In this document: in pieces, positions 1 to 14,100 of the stretch
Layout: every line of letters starts with the position of its first letter
Numbering within the stretch: position 1 is the first letter of the stretch
Translations under genes and position numbers: made by a program
Assembly (NCBI RefSeq): GCF_031877795.1
Contig: NC_133948.1
Span: forward strand, 10,462,948-10,526,947
Source: Strix aluco
Lineage: Eukaryota; Chordata; Aves; Strigiformes; Strigidae
Reading direction: 5' to 3'
DNA length: 64,000 nucleotides
The notes under the pieces: model-generated
The model's database searches: none
What the model saw: only the letters and a program-made list of their open reading frames with translations
Told to the model about the DNA's origin: nothing

Positions 1-2382
1 TGTCATTATAATCAAATACAACCAGAAAAGAAACAAAAACCCCACAAGATTCAAAACTGCATGTTTTGTCTGTACTAAAAAGGTAGAGCATTTATAGAAT
101 TGTAAATAAATGACCTAGTGAAGTCAGAGTCTTTGTTAAGCCAGACATTAGGAAATCATTGCAACGCAGGTTATTGCCCTCACAGAGAGTAACAGCCCAT
201 GTGGAATGGTTATGGCAGAGCATTCAGTTACACATTAGGGATGTTTTTATTATAACACATATTTACAGGCTTCATGATCTGTCTTGTAAATACATATTAA
301 GGAAATGTAAGCAGCCAGTTTTCAGTGCTGGGCCTTAAATATTTGCCAGTTTTACCTCAGAAGAGCTTTCTTTGTAGCTGCTGCAATAGGAAACACCCAG
401 AAAGGACAGCAGGTATTTAAGGAAGCAGCAAGCTTAAAGGAACCAACTGTCTTAACACTTAGGAAAGAGGACTTCCGCACAAAAAGACAGATGTTCCAGT
501 GATGAGGCCTACTCCATTCTTTGAAATACATTCATACAGATGTGGGCATTTGGGTGGGCTTCTGGTCAGATGCCTGAACCTCCAAGGATTTTTATGTAAC
601 ACCAGGATGCTATTTCTGCTCGGTTTTCCACCCAAGCCTCATGCACGATCAACTGCTGTACCATATAGCAAGCATCAGTAATTATTACACAGGCAAACAG
701 ATGCACACTGCGTGAAGTGCCTTGGCCACAATTTTACTAATGTGAAAGAATATATTCACTGAGAAGAACAAATTCTTTTCCAGATTACAATCTGTATGTG
801 CTGAATATTCCATATCCATTCACCAGCCCAGCAAGCTCCACGTGTGTATATTTAAACACAAAATGTACAGATGTTCACTGTAATTTGCCTTGCTGAACAT
901 CATGTCTATTTAATCCATTTTGAAGGTCAAATGTATTTTAATATTTTGGCAAATGCCTTTGGAACCAACTTAATTAAACACCACAGTTAAATTGGGCAGT
1001 ATGTTTGCCTCAAAAATGCTTACAACGACTAACCTGAACAATTAGCTACAGGCTTAGACCGATGCAGCTGGAGAACTGGAGCTGGGGTGACTGTGCTCTG
1101 CCAGACCTGCACTGGCTCTGAGCAAGATCAGCGTGGGTGCCTGTGCTGCACTCCTGGCAGCGCACTACGCAACTGGGGTGACAAGGAACAGCAGAAGGCA
1201 CCGAGGCAGAGCACAGCAAAAGAAGTAAAAGCTGGAAAATTTAAAAAGGGAACCAGCCAGGCAGCTCAGCAATGCTCTAAACCTAAGGGCGGCTCATCTA
1301 CAAAATATCTGAGAATCACTGTCAAGAGCATCACACAAGTATTAAGGTGAATGGAGTATTAGTGCTCCCAGGAAGGGAGCCAAGAGCTGGGACTGGAACT
1401 CAGTTGTTCTTAGAAGATACCGCCTTCATGTGAAATATATACATAGAAAAATATATGCTCATCTCATGGTATACATATGTATGCACTGTTTCGCTACATG
1501 AGTGCTCAAGCAAGACACCTTTTGCATGTCAGCAGGAGTTTATGCAGGGTTTTCACGTGACATGTACATCTTATTTTCACACGTCAGCTCAACAGCGTGC
1601 GTGAACACCAGATTGCAGGCACATGTGCACATGCATGTGTTCTTGTGAAATACTCTGGCAAGTATGCAAGCTTTAGGAAAATGTTCTGTCAGACATTATG
1701 TTGACAGATGTAGATGCATTGCCTCTTCCAACTTACAGAAACCAGTCCAGACATCATCTTTCCATACACAAAGCCAAAACTGGAGTGTTAAAAATTCAGC
1801 ATTGACATCACATCCAATATTTTAATTGTTATCACTTGACCCTTTGGTCCATGCTTGTTCGAGACAGCTTCTTTTTTATTAATATCTCAGCACACTGTGT
1901 GACACAACTTGAGTGTGTCCTAATTTAATTTTAATTAGTGCCGACTTTTGCTTTCCTCACTAATGAAACAGTGCTCATTACGAAGTGTAATTGAAGACCC
2001 CTAGAGGGAGGGGCGCCTGGAGACCTCATTGTGTTGGTACCCGGCATCCTGCCCAATAAAATTCCCTTCTGAACGAAAGCAGTTTTATCATTAATTCATA
2101 CTGCAGGGGGGCTAACTAGCTGCCAGCCGCTGAGTTCATACTGCTCTTAGGAAGAGCCCAAAGCCTGTTTGTTTTCTCCAAAGAAACAATTCCAATTTTC
2201 TAATGACTAAAATACTTACATCGTAAATCCTTCACTCTTGTTGTTAAAAGTATCTTTGAACATCGGCTGTTATGAAAGTATGCCTCTTCATTAGAAGCAG
2301 ACTATTCATGAACTTTTTTGTGTGTGCTTTTAATTGAGCTTGAATGATACAAATATTGAGTTGTGGTTAACTCCATTTAACG

Positions 2383-2413
2383 AAAAAAAAAAAAAAAAGA
2401 GAGAGAGAGAGAA
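2383..2413. repeat. A16 run followed by (GA)n
   Basis: Sixteen A residues followed by about seven GA units; a simple microsatellite. Confidence 0.95.
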
Positions 2414-5210
2414 GGAGACATGCTCTGTTTACAAGCACTCCAAGATGACCCGGGCAATCGAAGTAAGAAACAAATAAACTCAGATGAGCAGGCCAGGCAG
2501 GTGGTTAAGTGACCATCTTTGGATGCGCATATGGCCTCCACGAGGAAAGAGGTCTGTATGCCCAGAGCACCCCCAGACTCAGTTTCTTTGCTCCATAGGT
2601 GTGTAATCATGGTAACTGCAGAGAAAAATTCTTCAGACAACTGCATGTACATTGTTTATGGCAGTCTCAGTGCTTTTTGTAATTTTGGCTTCAAAAGTTT
2701 CACCTCTCGGTTACCAGACAGAACACAGAACTGCCATCGCACTCTTGCCATGTAATGACAGAGTATTTACAGGGATTTGTTCAGAAACAGTTACTGCACT
2801 GTAGGTTCACCTTCTGCTTCTTTTCAAGCCAAGACTGGAGCATGTCAAGCCTCTACAACAGGACAGGACAAAGCAAAATGGGGCCTCCAAGTTTATCAGA
2901 GCTACCACCATATCAAACACTGGAAATAGGAGAGTTGGTCTGGTACCAGTAAGGGTGTTGAATCTGGGCAGTCAGCACCATGTCTTGCAGGAGCTGAGGG
3001 TGCAAGTGCCCAGACACACACAAATCTGCCCAGGAAGGGGATACAGATTTACATACAAAACTGATCCAAACTTGCACTAAAACTTTTACTTCACCAGTAT
3101 GGGATTAGGTTTTACCTATCACACACTGGGATTAGAGACGCTTATCTAGTGTTAACCCAAATACTATTGTGTGAAAAAGGCACCTCCTGCAAACAGGATA
3201 CCTGAAAAATGCAGAGCCTTTTTGCCGGCACAGATCATAAGAAATTGCTGATTGTGATTTTCCCAAAAACCAGTAGCAAAAAGGCATACATTTTACCTAG
3301 AGCAGTGGGGACTCAAAGGTCTTTTCCCTCCCTGGTTGTAAGCAACACCACAGCTTGTAGTCTAAAAAGTATCTGAAATGATGGCAAAATGACCTCTTTT
3401 GGTTTCTAACCCTACAACGCTTCTCAGAACAAAGGCCTCCCAGTCAAGTCAGGTGTGTGCATGCTGATTTGTGACACTCCCTGCCACCCCATTCCACTGC
3501 AACAATTGCCAACAAAGGTGACTCTTTTTCCAATTTGTGCTGCCCAAGTTGTATGCACAAGCATTCTCTAGGCGGAGATACAGCTTAATATCACTGAGAA
3601 CCTGGCCAGAGTGTATAGTGTGCTTAAAGCACAAAGGAAAATGGCATGTTTGCACATATCCAGTCCATCTCCCTAAGCTCAAATTAATGACTCTTCATTA
3701 ACTTTCCAGAGATGACCCCGTATAAAGCAACAGCAGAATAAAAAGATCCATAGACAATCGTGCATTCAGATGACTCCATTTCCAGTGTAGCTTGGAAGCT
3801 GAACCACAATTTAATTGTATCTCATAACAGGAAAATCTCTGTGTTCGTGTGTCCATTATAAGCTTGGGCTTTGGTGATAAGAAAGTTGGGGGAGACCCAG
3901 GGAAGTCATTTTGCCTACTGACTCACAGCACCCATCACCAGCAAAATACCATTAGCAAAACTCAGTCCCTTTTAATAATGAAGTGTCTGATAGACACTGC
4001 TACTGTGGTTCTGCTATTAATCTTGTCCTGACGCTGTTACATTAGGGGATGTAAACTATCTTTTCTCTCTACTCATTATGGAAGCTGTGCAATTCACATC
4101 CTCCCAGGAGTGCTCCAATTAGCCAAGCCTGCATCACACTCAGCTTTCCATCAACTCACTGCGTTACGCTGCGCTAGAAAAGCTAACCTCCTACCACAGG
4201 CATGCACAGAAACAGCCTGTGGTACCATATCGCTACTGACTCTTCAGATATATTCTGCCTAAAGCTGCAGGTTTTGGTCTCATCAGCAATTCCTGAATCT
4301 TTATACAAGAAAAGCAAATCCAACAAGAAAATATTTTTAAGTAGCTAAGACACACACGATTCTTGATTGTAGCAGAACTAGGGGGGAAGCAGAGGCTGTG
4401 TGTGACCTTAACCAGGCTACTTTTACCTATCAAGCAAGATTTTGTACTATCCAGCACTACTACCGAAAGGTATGCTCTACAGTCTGAGTAATGCCCTCTT
4501 CCATTTCCTGGCACAGTCAATTAGCAAATAGTTAACTCGGTGTTTTGTGCCTCTACCATATTTTGGCAGGTTTTTAGCTCACCTCTTGGGCTTTCCTAAC
4601 TTGCACTTCAAAGTACATGTACCCCAGCCCTGGTGTTTTACATGAACAAGTGGGTTCTAAAAAGAGATTAGACTTGCTTTGGCTTTGTTTTGCTTCTTCC
4701 AGTTTAAAAGCAAATACAGTGGCTAGAAATGTCTCCACTAGTCTCTGGTCACACCTCTTGCTCCGCATGCAGCAGCCAAATGATGATGCTAATTCCCTAG
4801 CCCGAGCTCTGCCGCTGCCTTTCTCATCTGCTAGCAGAACTGCATTTGCAGTTGCTCCCTATCAATGCTGCCTGTCGAGGAGCAGAGACTGCCTGGGATA
4901 GGCAGAGGTTTATTGCTGCTTCCTGTGGCTCAACTATAGCTACACCAGGACAAGCAAATGTAACCCATGGCTCCTAGCTGCTCTTGGTTGTTGCCATCAC
5001 TTTAGGCTGTTTGGGGGACAGCAGAAGAAAGTATATATAGTATTTAAGATTTCAGCCTTCAGAAGTTAGTTTCAAGCTAGCCTGAAAGTAGAAACAACTA
5101 CTCATGCAAAGTGATGCAGAGCTGTTGATTACAGAGTCTGCACACCACAGGCACTGAGCATCCCAGTCACTTCAGCCCACACTGACAGTGGAGCTGTCTC
5201 AGTGTCAGCC

Positions 5211-5258
5211 GCACACCCCCTCTCACCAGCGCACACCCCCTCTCACCAGTGCACACCG
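5211..5258. repeat. 20-bp tandem repeat, about 2.4 copies
   Basis: The unit GCACACCCCCTCTCACCAGC occurs at 5211 and again at 5231 with one change at the last base, followed by a partial copy GCACACCG. Confidence 0.9.
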
Positions 5259-5377
5259 CAGCACAGCCGGGACACAGAAGGATGCTCCAAAGGATGCTGC
5301 AGAGACTGGGCAGACTACAGACATTATTGAACATGCATCCTCTGGTGTGTGTACTTCAGAAAGATAGCAAGAGGGGG

Positions 5378-5407
5378 TTTATTTTATTTTATTTTTTTTT
5401 TTTTTTT
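5378..5407. repeat. T-rich (TTTTA)n and T16 run
   Basis: A TTTATTTTATTTTA tract runs into sixteen T residues. Confidence 0.95.
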
Positions 5408-6564
5408 AAAAAACAGCCTCCCTGCAACGTGTAACTTTTTAAGCAAGTTCTAATCCTGACACCACTTCATGTATCCCAGCCATGCAGCCTTCCTGAATGG
5501 CTGGCGACAGAGCCCAGCTCTAAAATTTTTTTTTGTAGGGAATAGCTATTACTAGCATTTTCTAAGCTCTCAGCTCTCCTTAGTTTGAAATGCAAAGTAT
5601 GCATATGTGCATTAGCAAAATGGCACATTGCACTGCGTGGGAGTGAACCACTCTGGAGGTGACATTGGGCAGGGGTTACATGTGTATGGAGCAGCCAGAT
5701 GATGTGTGAATCCATTACTGTTATCAGCAATGCATTCAAATGACCTACTTTTTAACACTGTCACAACTGCCCAGCAGAAGAATTCAGTAAACTGCTGGCA
5801 TGCAATTCTCCATCTAGAGTGACAGAGTAATAACCCATACAGATACGTAGCAGGCTAATCCTCTTCAGGTATAGCCACATTTTTCTATGCAAAGCTATCA
5901 AAGCAAGGTAGAAGAAGCCAAGAGAGACCTTTTTAATCCTCTGAGTGCTCTTTTCCAGCATGGAGTCACCAGGTCACTATACAAGATGGTGCTGTAAATG
6001 GCAAGTGCCAGAGATCCCAGGTTCTCACACAGGCTGAGGATGCAGAAACTCGTTCAGCAGCACCTAAGTGGCACAGACAGTTTATCACTGTCCCCCTCCT
6101 TTGCTATTCATTGTGCCTTTACATTTCTATGAATGAACTCTCTGCATAAACAGCAACTGTCTTGTTCTCAAGTCAGCACAGCCAGCTGAAAAACATACTA
6201 CAGAGCTCCATTCTTACAAGGAGACATGATTGTTTGTCCTTATATTCCTTACATGTTCCTATTTGGGACTGAAAGAACGAAGTTGCATTTCACATGCAGA
6301 AATGTATAAATGCAACCACATGCTTTTAAGCATATCTTGACATAATGCCTATAATGCAATGCTCCCATTTTAATTGAATCCATTTAAAAATACTAAATCA
6401 TAGCTTTTTGTTATCTTAAAAGTAGAACAATTGTACTGACTATAGAAGGATGATAATAAAACAGTAGTCTTATAACAAGTGTGTTGCAAATGCATTAAGA
6501 ATATGCTGAAAAGACAACTATAAATCTTCAGCGTTTGCCAGAGATGGGTTGAAGCAATGAAGTA

Positions 6565-6610
6565 ACTCAAGTGAAACAATCCCACTGACTTCAACAGGGC
6601 CAAGTTTTCA
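6565..6610. repeat. Possible short relic of an ancient amniote repeat
   Basis: ATCCCACTGACTTCAACAGG with GCCAAGTTTTCAATCC matches the phrase CCACTGACTTCAATGGG found in old amniote repeats. Very short. Confidence 0.2.
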
Positions 6611-7149
6611 ATCCAGGTCTTACTGAGATTGGGTCCTGTACACATCACACACAGCTGAGCCAGAAGACAATTCTGATCATCCTCCAACCACATATGAAGA
6701 ACTGCCTTCTGTTTTAAAGGTGCGAGAAGACAGGCGCTCAGGAGACTGTCACTGAGGGGCTGATCCAAGCCACCCTCGGGTTACCAAGGAACTTGTGTCT
6801 GGCACAGATATGGCACCTCTGGACTGAAGTCAAAAAGGGTATGAAAATACAAGAGGAAGAGCTGACTCAAGAATCTGCTTTTCCTAAGTAATACCATGCC
6901 GGGAAGCATCTCCTCTCCTCTGCTCCCAGCATTTTGAGGCTTTTGAAAATCAGTCTGGAAAAAAAATCAGTCTGTCCACCACTCATTTGGGAGCCAGGGC
7001 AGGGACACAGACTGCAGCACTCTGTCTCCCACAATGGTAACACAACAATTCATCTGCCTCTCCACTCTCCTGAACGCGCCTGCTATGAGTAGGACAGATT
7101 ATAGCCACAGAGGGTTGAAACCCCTTTGGCCAATAAGCACCAATCAGAA

Positions 7150-7159
7150 GGGGGGGGGG
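7150..7159. repeat. G10 homopolymer
   Basis: Ten consecutive G residues, followed about 30 bp later by an A-rich run. Confidence 0.9.
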
Positions 7160-8845
7160 ATCATAACATTTCTCCTTTAGAGGAAAAAAAAAAAAGATTG
7201 AAGCAAGCATTTCATATATGTAGGATACTGAAAAGTCCTATGTCCTCATACATCCCTTGAAGGCTGTAGGCACATAAAAGTGTCTATGCATTACTTACAT
7301 CAACAAGCGTGTTTATAATGTCACAAAGCACACACAAACAGCAAGTAGAGCTAACAGCAGCAGGAGAAAATAAATGTTTAGCTCCAGCATAATAAATACA
7401 AATATTCAGACAGACACAATGAAGACCTTCAAGCATGTTAGTGCACAAATGCATCTTCACTGCCACACACATGCATACCACTCCTCCCATTAATAGAAAA
7501 CCCTCTCTTCTCCATTTGTCCTTTTCCTGCTCTTGTTCTTCTTGGGATTGCAAACATAGCTTAGCAAATGGCCATTTCAGACCAGAGCACCCCCCTATGG
7601 TGTGATGTTTTACTCCTTAAAGGTGTTAAAATGTAACAGATGCAAGAAGGGGTTCAGCTCACATGGGAACAGGGCACTGACACTTGGAAAAGCTGGTGAA
7701 GGAGAAAAGGGGGCTTTCCAGTCCTGCATACCCCTGCAGTTACAAGCAAGACGCTGTAGTGTGGGAAAGCTTGTCACACTCTGTAATTATGCACAGAATA
7801 TGTCAGGTACTCACAGTACAATAGCACCAACTTGCTTTGAGTTGGTTATCTGAGTGCAAGACCCCATTGCTACAACTGCAGTAGGAAAACAAACTGGTTC
7901 AAGTCAGATTACAGATTACTCCAAATTTAGAAACAGCCCTCCAGATTCTTCATCTATCAGACATAAAAGCAGCTTTCTTCTATAACCAGCACACACAAAG
8001 CCCTGAACCCTGCAAACCACTTGCACCACGTGAAACCTTTGTATGCAGCCTGCTAAACACCCTCCTCAACACAGTGAATTTATCAGATTGTGGTGTCCGT
8101 GAAGGGTTTTGCTTCATCTGCACCAGGAGTAGGGATTAAATTTCTTTGCCTGTTGGGGCTCAGGGTGGGCCAGCCAAGCCCCTGCAGCTGCCAGCCAGAG
8201 CCCAGACACCAGCCACTCCTTGGACTTATTCATGCCAGACCAGAAGCTGCTACTGCAGGAAAAGGTGGCAGAGATGCTGCGTTACTGACACTCGTGCTCT
8301 TGAAGCATGCTGTACTCGATCCCCTGCATATAAAGGGTCTGTTTTGCAGGTTGGTTGTTATCTGCTCCTCCAGACAGCTGAGCATGAACCAAAGTTTGGA
8401 AGTCTGTCTTGATCGTGCTGATCAGATCTGAATTAGCAACCTCAGGTTGCAAGGCAAATTACAGAGGGATTTTTCCACACGATTTCTTAAAATTAAATCA
8501 CAAGCAAAAAATGCAGCTTAGTCCTTCAAAAGCTGCAATTTGCTAAGGCCCTCAAGGCATTTTGGCAAACTCTTCACAACTTCACTCAAATATTATTTAC
8601 CTCTCTGGGCTGCCAAATTTCAAGATAAACTCCTGTTCCGCAGACCCCTTCATTTCAGTATGAGCCTGGTAGCAAGACTGCAGTCTGTATGGCTTGGTGT
8701 GCAAACCAGGGCAGACAGCTCAGTTCTTCCTACCAAGGCCACTACTCTGGTCAGGGGTGGGAAGAAGACAGAGACTTTTTGTGAGAAGATGGAGGCTGTG
8801 GAGCTGGGGTATGTAGGTGCCCAGAGTTCAATGTTCAAATGACAT

Positions 8846-8867
8846 AAAGCTTGCTTGCTTGCTTGCC
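8846..8867. repeat. (GCTT)n microsatellite
   Basis: About five GCTT units in a row. Confidence 0.85.
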
Positions 8868-11800
8868 TCTCAGAGCTCTGCCATTTCACCATGCAGTTCA
8901 TGATCTCAGCATGCACTAATGTTAGTTCCAAATTAAAGAGCACTTCTTTGTGTTCTGCATAACGATTTACCAGAAGAGACCTATGCCCTCGTGCTTTCAC
9001 TTATGTTCTCCATACAACTCCGTTACTCCTGTGATTTCGGGACTTGTTTTACAGCAGGAACTTTGGTGCTTCCTACATGTCTGTCATCCTTCTGGGACCC
9101 TGGAAATGCCAAGGCCTTAGGAAACTCTGGAAATATAATTCTTTACTGTATAATTCTCATCTTTCACAAGATACGTTTTCCCTAAACTTTCTCTTCCCAA
9201 AAGCATCACACACTTTCCTGTTTCATGCTATTTCTCCTTAAGTTCTACTGTGCAACCTCTAATTTTTGTAGGCAATCAGCATTAGCACAAAATTCATTAA
9301 TGCTTTCACTATTAGAAATATGTAATCCAAAATGGTTTTCTTTTCCTTTCCAAATCTCTCATTTCAAAATGGGTCATTCAAATTCAGTTTCTGCAAATTG
9401 CAGTCCAAACTCCTCATGCCTCTAGTATTATTATCTAATGAATCTGCATTGGTTTTGCACCAAATCCAGATAGGAATATGCTAATAAGCTTCACGTACAA
9501 GCATTTCAGTTCTCAAATTCCCCTTTGTGTTCCCTTTGCTTTCATAGTGACTATAATCACTCTACATGAAAAGGAGACTAAAATGGCCAGTTCACACAAT
9601 GGGACTTGCTCTGGCATGAGCCAGCTTTGGAGATGATATGAGCACAGACCAAGAGACAGCTTTGAAGATGACATAAAACAATGAGGCTGTATTAGAAGTA
9701 GCTGTATCTTCTTCTTGGTAAATCCCACTCCTTTTTTCTTGATAAAGGAGGGCTGCTTCTTTCTATGAAATCATCACTGCACAACAAAACAGTGGCAGAA
9801 CAGCTGTGAAGCTTCCTCCGGTTATGCCCCCTAACTTGTCTAAATGTCTCTTTTAAAGCAAAGAGGGAGGAGATAAACATATCCAGACCTTTACACATTC
9901 CCTAAACACGTGTGTAATGTGCAACCCCAAGATATATGCATGCACTCACCTAGCACAGTGACATTCAGAGGATGTGTGTTTATTCTCTCCACAACCTATT
10001 TTCCAAATGATGGGAGATTTAAAGTTTCTAATTTTTTCCTTTCCCTTGATGAAGGATTTTCACTTTCTTAACCCCCTGGGGAGGCAGAGTCACAGAAACA
10101 GCAGCAGGGCACTGTAAATCTTTGAAACTAATAATTATTAAACACATAAATCTATTTAATGCATAGAGCCCCCAAACATGCTGACTGGATAATATGAGAG
10201 AGAGGGAGATCCGCACATAGCAAAAGGGCCTTGCCATCTTTCCAGACGTGAGGCTGGAACTGTATTTCAGTGACAAGGCTTCATTTGCCAGAACAGTTAC
10301 TGGGCAGGAGCCCTGGGAAACCTTGGGCTTCCAGCTTTTCATTCCCCTCTACCAGCAGCTCAGCTGGAGGCCCTGGCAGGGAGCTGTAAGCAGAAGCTGG
10401 GAACCAGACCTCCTGAGTTGTTTCAATGACCACAACTCCCCATCCATGCCAAGCCCTGAGCAATTTTGGGCCCCTAAAAGGGAAACAAGGGAACTGCCTT
10501 GCCCAAGGCAATAGTAGAGACACCCGAGTTGGGGCTCTACACAGATTCCATGATGCAAACTTGGATCAGATGGTGCCAATGCCGGTCTCACGCACTAGTG
10601 CTCAGAGGGCTCTGGCTCAAGGAAGCCAAAGTGGGTACTTCCCTCTCACAAGAAAATGGCCTGGGTGCCAACCATGAGATTTAGGACAGGTGGGTTTGAC
10701 ATACAGAGTTTGCCTCCACTAATACTCTGGGAAAAGGAGGAACAAGTGCTGCATCCTCTGTCAGGAAGCAGCTTCTGTGCTAGGCACAACAAGGTGTAAC
10801 GTGGCCAAAGAACAAGCACTCTGCAGCAGGCATGGGAGAATTAAAGTCTCATTCACTGCCAGCCTGAGGCTAGAAGGAAGGGTAATGGACCTTTACAGGT
10901 TGCATCTTCCCATTATGGTTCCCCTTTTCAGTCCCCAAGCCCACTGCTTCTACACATTCAACTACAGTAGCTTTTTGCCAGCGAATGCAGTTGTTGCATT
11001 TCTAATTCATCTGTCTTTGCTAGGATTTATTTGGCCTCCAGCAGGCAGCAACAGATTTCAGCATGCGCCTTTCCCTTGCAGTAGTCAAAATGGTAGCTGG
11101 TGTGATGCAGCAACTGTTTTCTATGCCAGAAAGCTTGGAAGTGGCACTGCTACAGATCTCTTCCTCTTCCACCACCCCCCAAAACAAAGGAAAGAGCAAA
11201 AGCCTGCTTTCAGGAACAACTTTTCTCCTGACTTTGATAGGACATAAGCAGATCTGCAAGACTCTAGCTGGAGACAGGGATGAGGTAAGAGAAGGTCTCA
11301 CATGAGCCAGTTCAGTACCTGAGCACTGGGGGCATGTCCTGCTTGTGACTCACATATTTTGCCATAAAAAAAATAAAAATTGAAGTGTGATCACTCTGTG
11401 CCTATTCTCAGTTATGATTAAGGTACAGCCAGGCTCTCATCAGGTCTGTGACCACCACACTTGCAAAATAACAAATCTCATTACAGACTTTGCTTTTCTC
11501 TCCATATATGAATCCACATCCACCCCATTCATGTGCCAGGTACACAAGTTCAGAGCAGAGTCGTTGTTAAACAGACTTCCCTAAAAAACAAACATCTTTG
11601 TTTCATAAGAAAAAGTTTGCTGTTGTCTTGGAATAAAAACTTTGAATTCTGATTTTACAGTAGGAATTACTGGTAAATTTACAAATATATTTTACTATTT
11701 GGCTCATGAAGGAAAATTAAGATTGAGGTGCATTAAGAAATGTGATACCTGTCTCTACCATCAGCATGTTCCAAATGATCCTACTTTAAAAGAAAAAAAA

Positions 11801-12299
11801 ATTTAATGTGTAAAATCTAGTGTGCCTTAATCTGTTTAATTTCAACCAAAAGCACTATGACATCTCTATGATAGTAACAAATCTGTATCTTTACAAGGCA
11901 GACTTAGGTATTTTTGGATGGTTTTTCATTCCTTCCTTTATTTGGATTCCTTTAAAGTTTTATTTCAGTTCTGAATTCACTGGGTACATAATGCACACTC
12001 CTGGAACGACACATATTGCAATGCTTTACTCCTAAATTACTGATATATAGTCTCAGCTTTAGCTCCATCTTTAGCAGACTTTTCCTGCAATTATGATTCT
12101 GAATGTAGATCCAAACTTTGCATCTGAGGATTGTCTCTTGCTATTTGCAATAAAGAGAACTATCAAGAATGTAAGATGCTTTAAGCAGAACTGCACTTAG
12201 AAGAAAGCTACCCATGGGACTTCAGTAGATCTTAAAAAAACCAAACAGTGTAGGAATGTAGCAGTGAGGTCTAGTACATCAAAATTCAAATATGTTTGA

Positions 12300-12375
12300 T
12301 GAGGAATTTGAGCAGAAGATTGGACAAAATGACCTTCAGCGGTTTCCCCTAACTCAAAGTATTCTATGATTTATG
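12300..12375 (+). mobile_element. Old CR1 LINE 3' end fragment, sense
   Basis: The sequence contains AGATTGGACAAAATGACCTT, CAGCGGTTTCCCCTAACTCAAAG and a terminal ATTCTATGATTTATG. This is the diverged CR1 3' tail in sense orientation. Only about 75 bp remain, with many substitutions, so it is older than the copy at 14.6 kb. Confidence 0.85.
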
Positions 12376-13365
12376 AGAATATCTTGTTTTGGCCATTAGA
12401 GAATTTGTTTCCATCTATTTATTTATTTCTCTGTCTATCACTCTTCCCATCTCAACAGATGGAAAACAACAAAATGTTCCATTTTTGCTCTGAATCCCAC
12501 CACCGGAGAAGTTCTAGATGGTCTGGACCAGGCTCTGCTCCCGTCAGTAATGGAAACATGCTGAATACAACTGTCTGCACTTTGAACAGGCAGATCAAAC
12601 GCTGTGAGTGACAGGTTGAGAAAATGAAACAATCATCTCCATATTTTGTTGTAGGATTTTTTTCCAAGAAAATATGAAAGTGAAATGTGGTGGACAGGTC
12701 CAAGGAGACTGAATTTAATCCGCTTTTGAAGTTGTTTGTGGATGGCAAGAAAAAAATGTGAAAAGGGTTTTTGGACAGCTCTCCTATTTTGCAAGCTAAT
12801 GGAATTTGCTGAAACAAGACCACCAGCTGCTTTGCTTATAATGGTTTGCACTAGATTTCAATACATTCATTTCCTTCTAGTAGGTGCCAATTCTATTCCA
12901 CACTGAAGATGGGCTTCATCCAGTGCTCCGAATGCAAACATCCCTTTAACCTAATGGTACTCAAAATTCTTAATTAGAATTCTGTGATCTGGAATCCTGA
13001 AAAATAAATCATTAATTTCCTGTGTATGAATAGGCAAGATAAGAAAGATATTTGATAAAAATGTTTTTAAAGCATTTCTAATGTCTACTTTTAAGCAAAC
13101 GTTTCTTGGAAGTTTGAAAATGTTCAGGTCCTTCTTTCCAAACCGTCCATTACTTATCGGCTGGTTTCCTGAGAAAACAAGTCTTACACAATCCTGCTCT
13201 ACACATAAGTATATGTTTGTGCAAGTCTCTCCATTAATAATTTTGTGATTTATTAATATTTATTACAATACCACACACTACATATTGTTTATTAGTTATA
13301 ACTCATTGGCCAATTTCAACCAAATTTGACAGATATGGCATTCTCAAAGATACTCAAAGCTGGTT

Positions 13366-13388
13366 TTAGCAAAACCTGGTTTTGCTAA
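13366..13388. repeat. Perfect inverted repeat, 11-bp arms
   Basis: TTAGCAAAACC and GGTTTTGCTAA are exact reverse complements around a single T. A further GCTGGTTTTAGC lies immediately upstream and overlaps the left arm. Confidence 0.85.
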
Positions 13389-14076
13389 TTCTGCACAGTT
13401 GTGCACATAATTACTCTGCATTTTTTACACATCTCTCTTTTCTGATTCAAGGCAAGACTGTCCATGAAAATACCTAGAACTGATAGAACTGGGACTGTCA
13501 TTCTACTACTCTCTGTTGAGCCAGGGAGGCTAGCTAAGTTCTTATGTAAACATAGCTTAACTAACCAAAGTTTTGATGTCCATCCTCCTCTACTAATGAG
13601 CCCAGAAGAGAGCAGTGAGAATGATGAGTGCTTAAGCAAATCTGTTTTTCAAGCAAAAATTACAGCAATTGAGGTTGTTCAGTTTATACTCTTGAGGAAT
13701 AAGAAAACCCTGCGGAGAAATATGACAGAAGCACTCAAGCACAGAAAAGGATATGGCAATGGGAGGAAGAAATCTATTCTCCAAGTCCGTGGTGGATGTA
13801 ATAAAAGTGGATGTAAAATGAACCAAGGACAGTTCAGGTAAGACACCAAGAAGCTATTTCTTATGGTAAGGAATAATAAAGCAATAGAACTGGACTGTCA
13901 GGGAGGTTCCGGGAGAGCTCTAAGAACAGGCTGGACTTCTCCCAGGAGTGGCACCAGGAAAGCTGAGCCTGCCCCGAGACAGAAGATTAACTTTGATTCT
14001 CTTTTGAGATCCCTTTCAGCTCAATTTGTCTATGCTTCTGTAAGCAGCAGAGTGGGTTGGGAAAGGAGAGAAAGGG

Positions 14077-14100
14077 AATAAATAAATAAATAAATAAATA
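14077..14100. repeat. (AATA)6 microsatellite
   Basis: Six uninterrupted AATA units. Confidence 0.95.

Larger units (their letters stand above)
1..12299. other. No gene recognised: gene-poor flank, first block
   Basis: No open frame here resembles a known protein, and the longest runs are what random DNA gives. The block holds microsatellites at 2383, 5378, 7150 and 8846, a 20-bp tandem repeat at 5211, and an A+T-rich candidate conserved stretch at about 1,790-2,110. No RNA gene is seen. Confidence 0.6.

Noticed and set aside
2220-2268. Minus-strand 47-bp open stretch between ATAACAG and GAT|GTAAGT
   Set aside because: A plausible micro-exon by splice signals only; the acceptor has a weak pyrimidine tract and the peptide matches nothing known.
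10485-10560. Antisense MIR-like phrase CTTGCCCAAGGCAATAG
   Set aside because: Only one short phrase matches, and the rest does not follow the consensus.
11242-11285. Short plus-strand stretch between a good acceptor and GAG|GTAAGA
   Set aside because: Only 44 bp, with an open frame in one of three phases; too short to separate from chance.
13464-13841. 125-codon plus-strand frame ending at a CAG|GTAAGA donor-like site
   Set aside because: The protein has no family features, and GTAAG occurs tens of times per strand by chance in this length.
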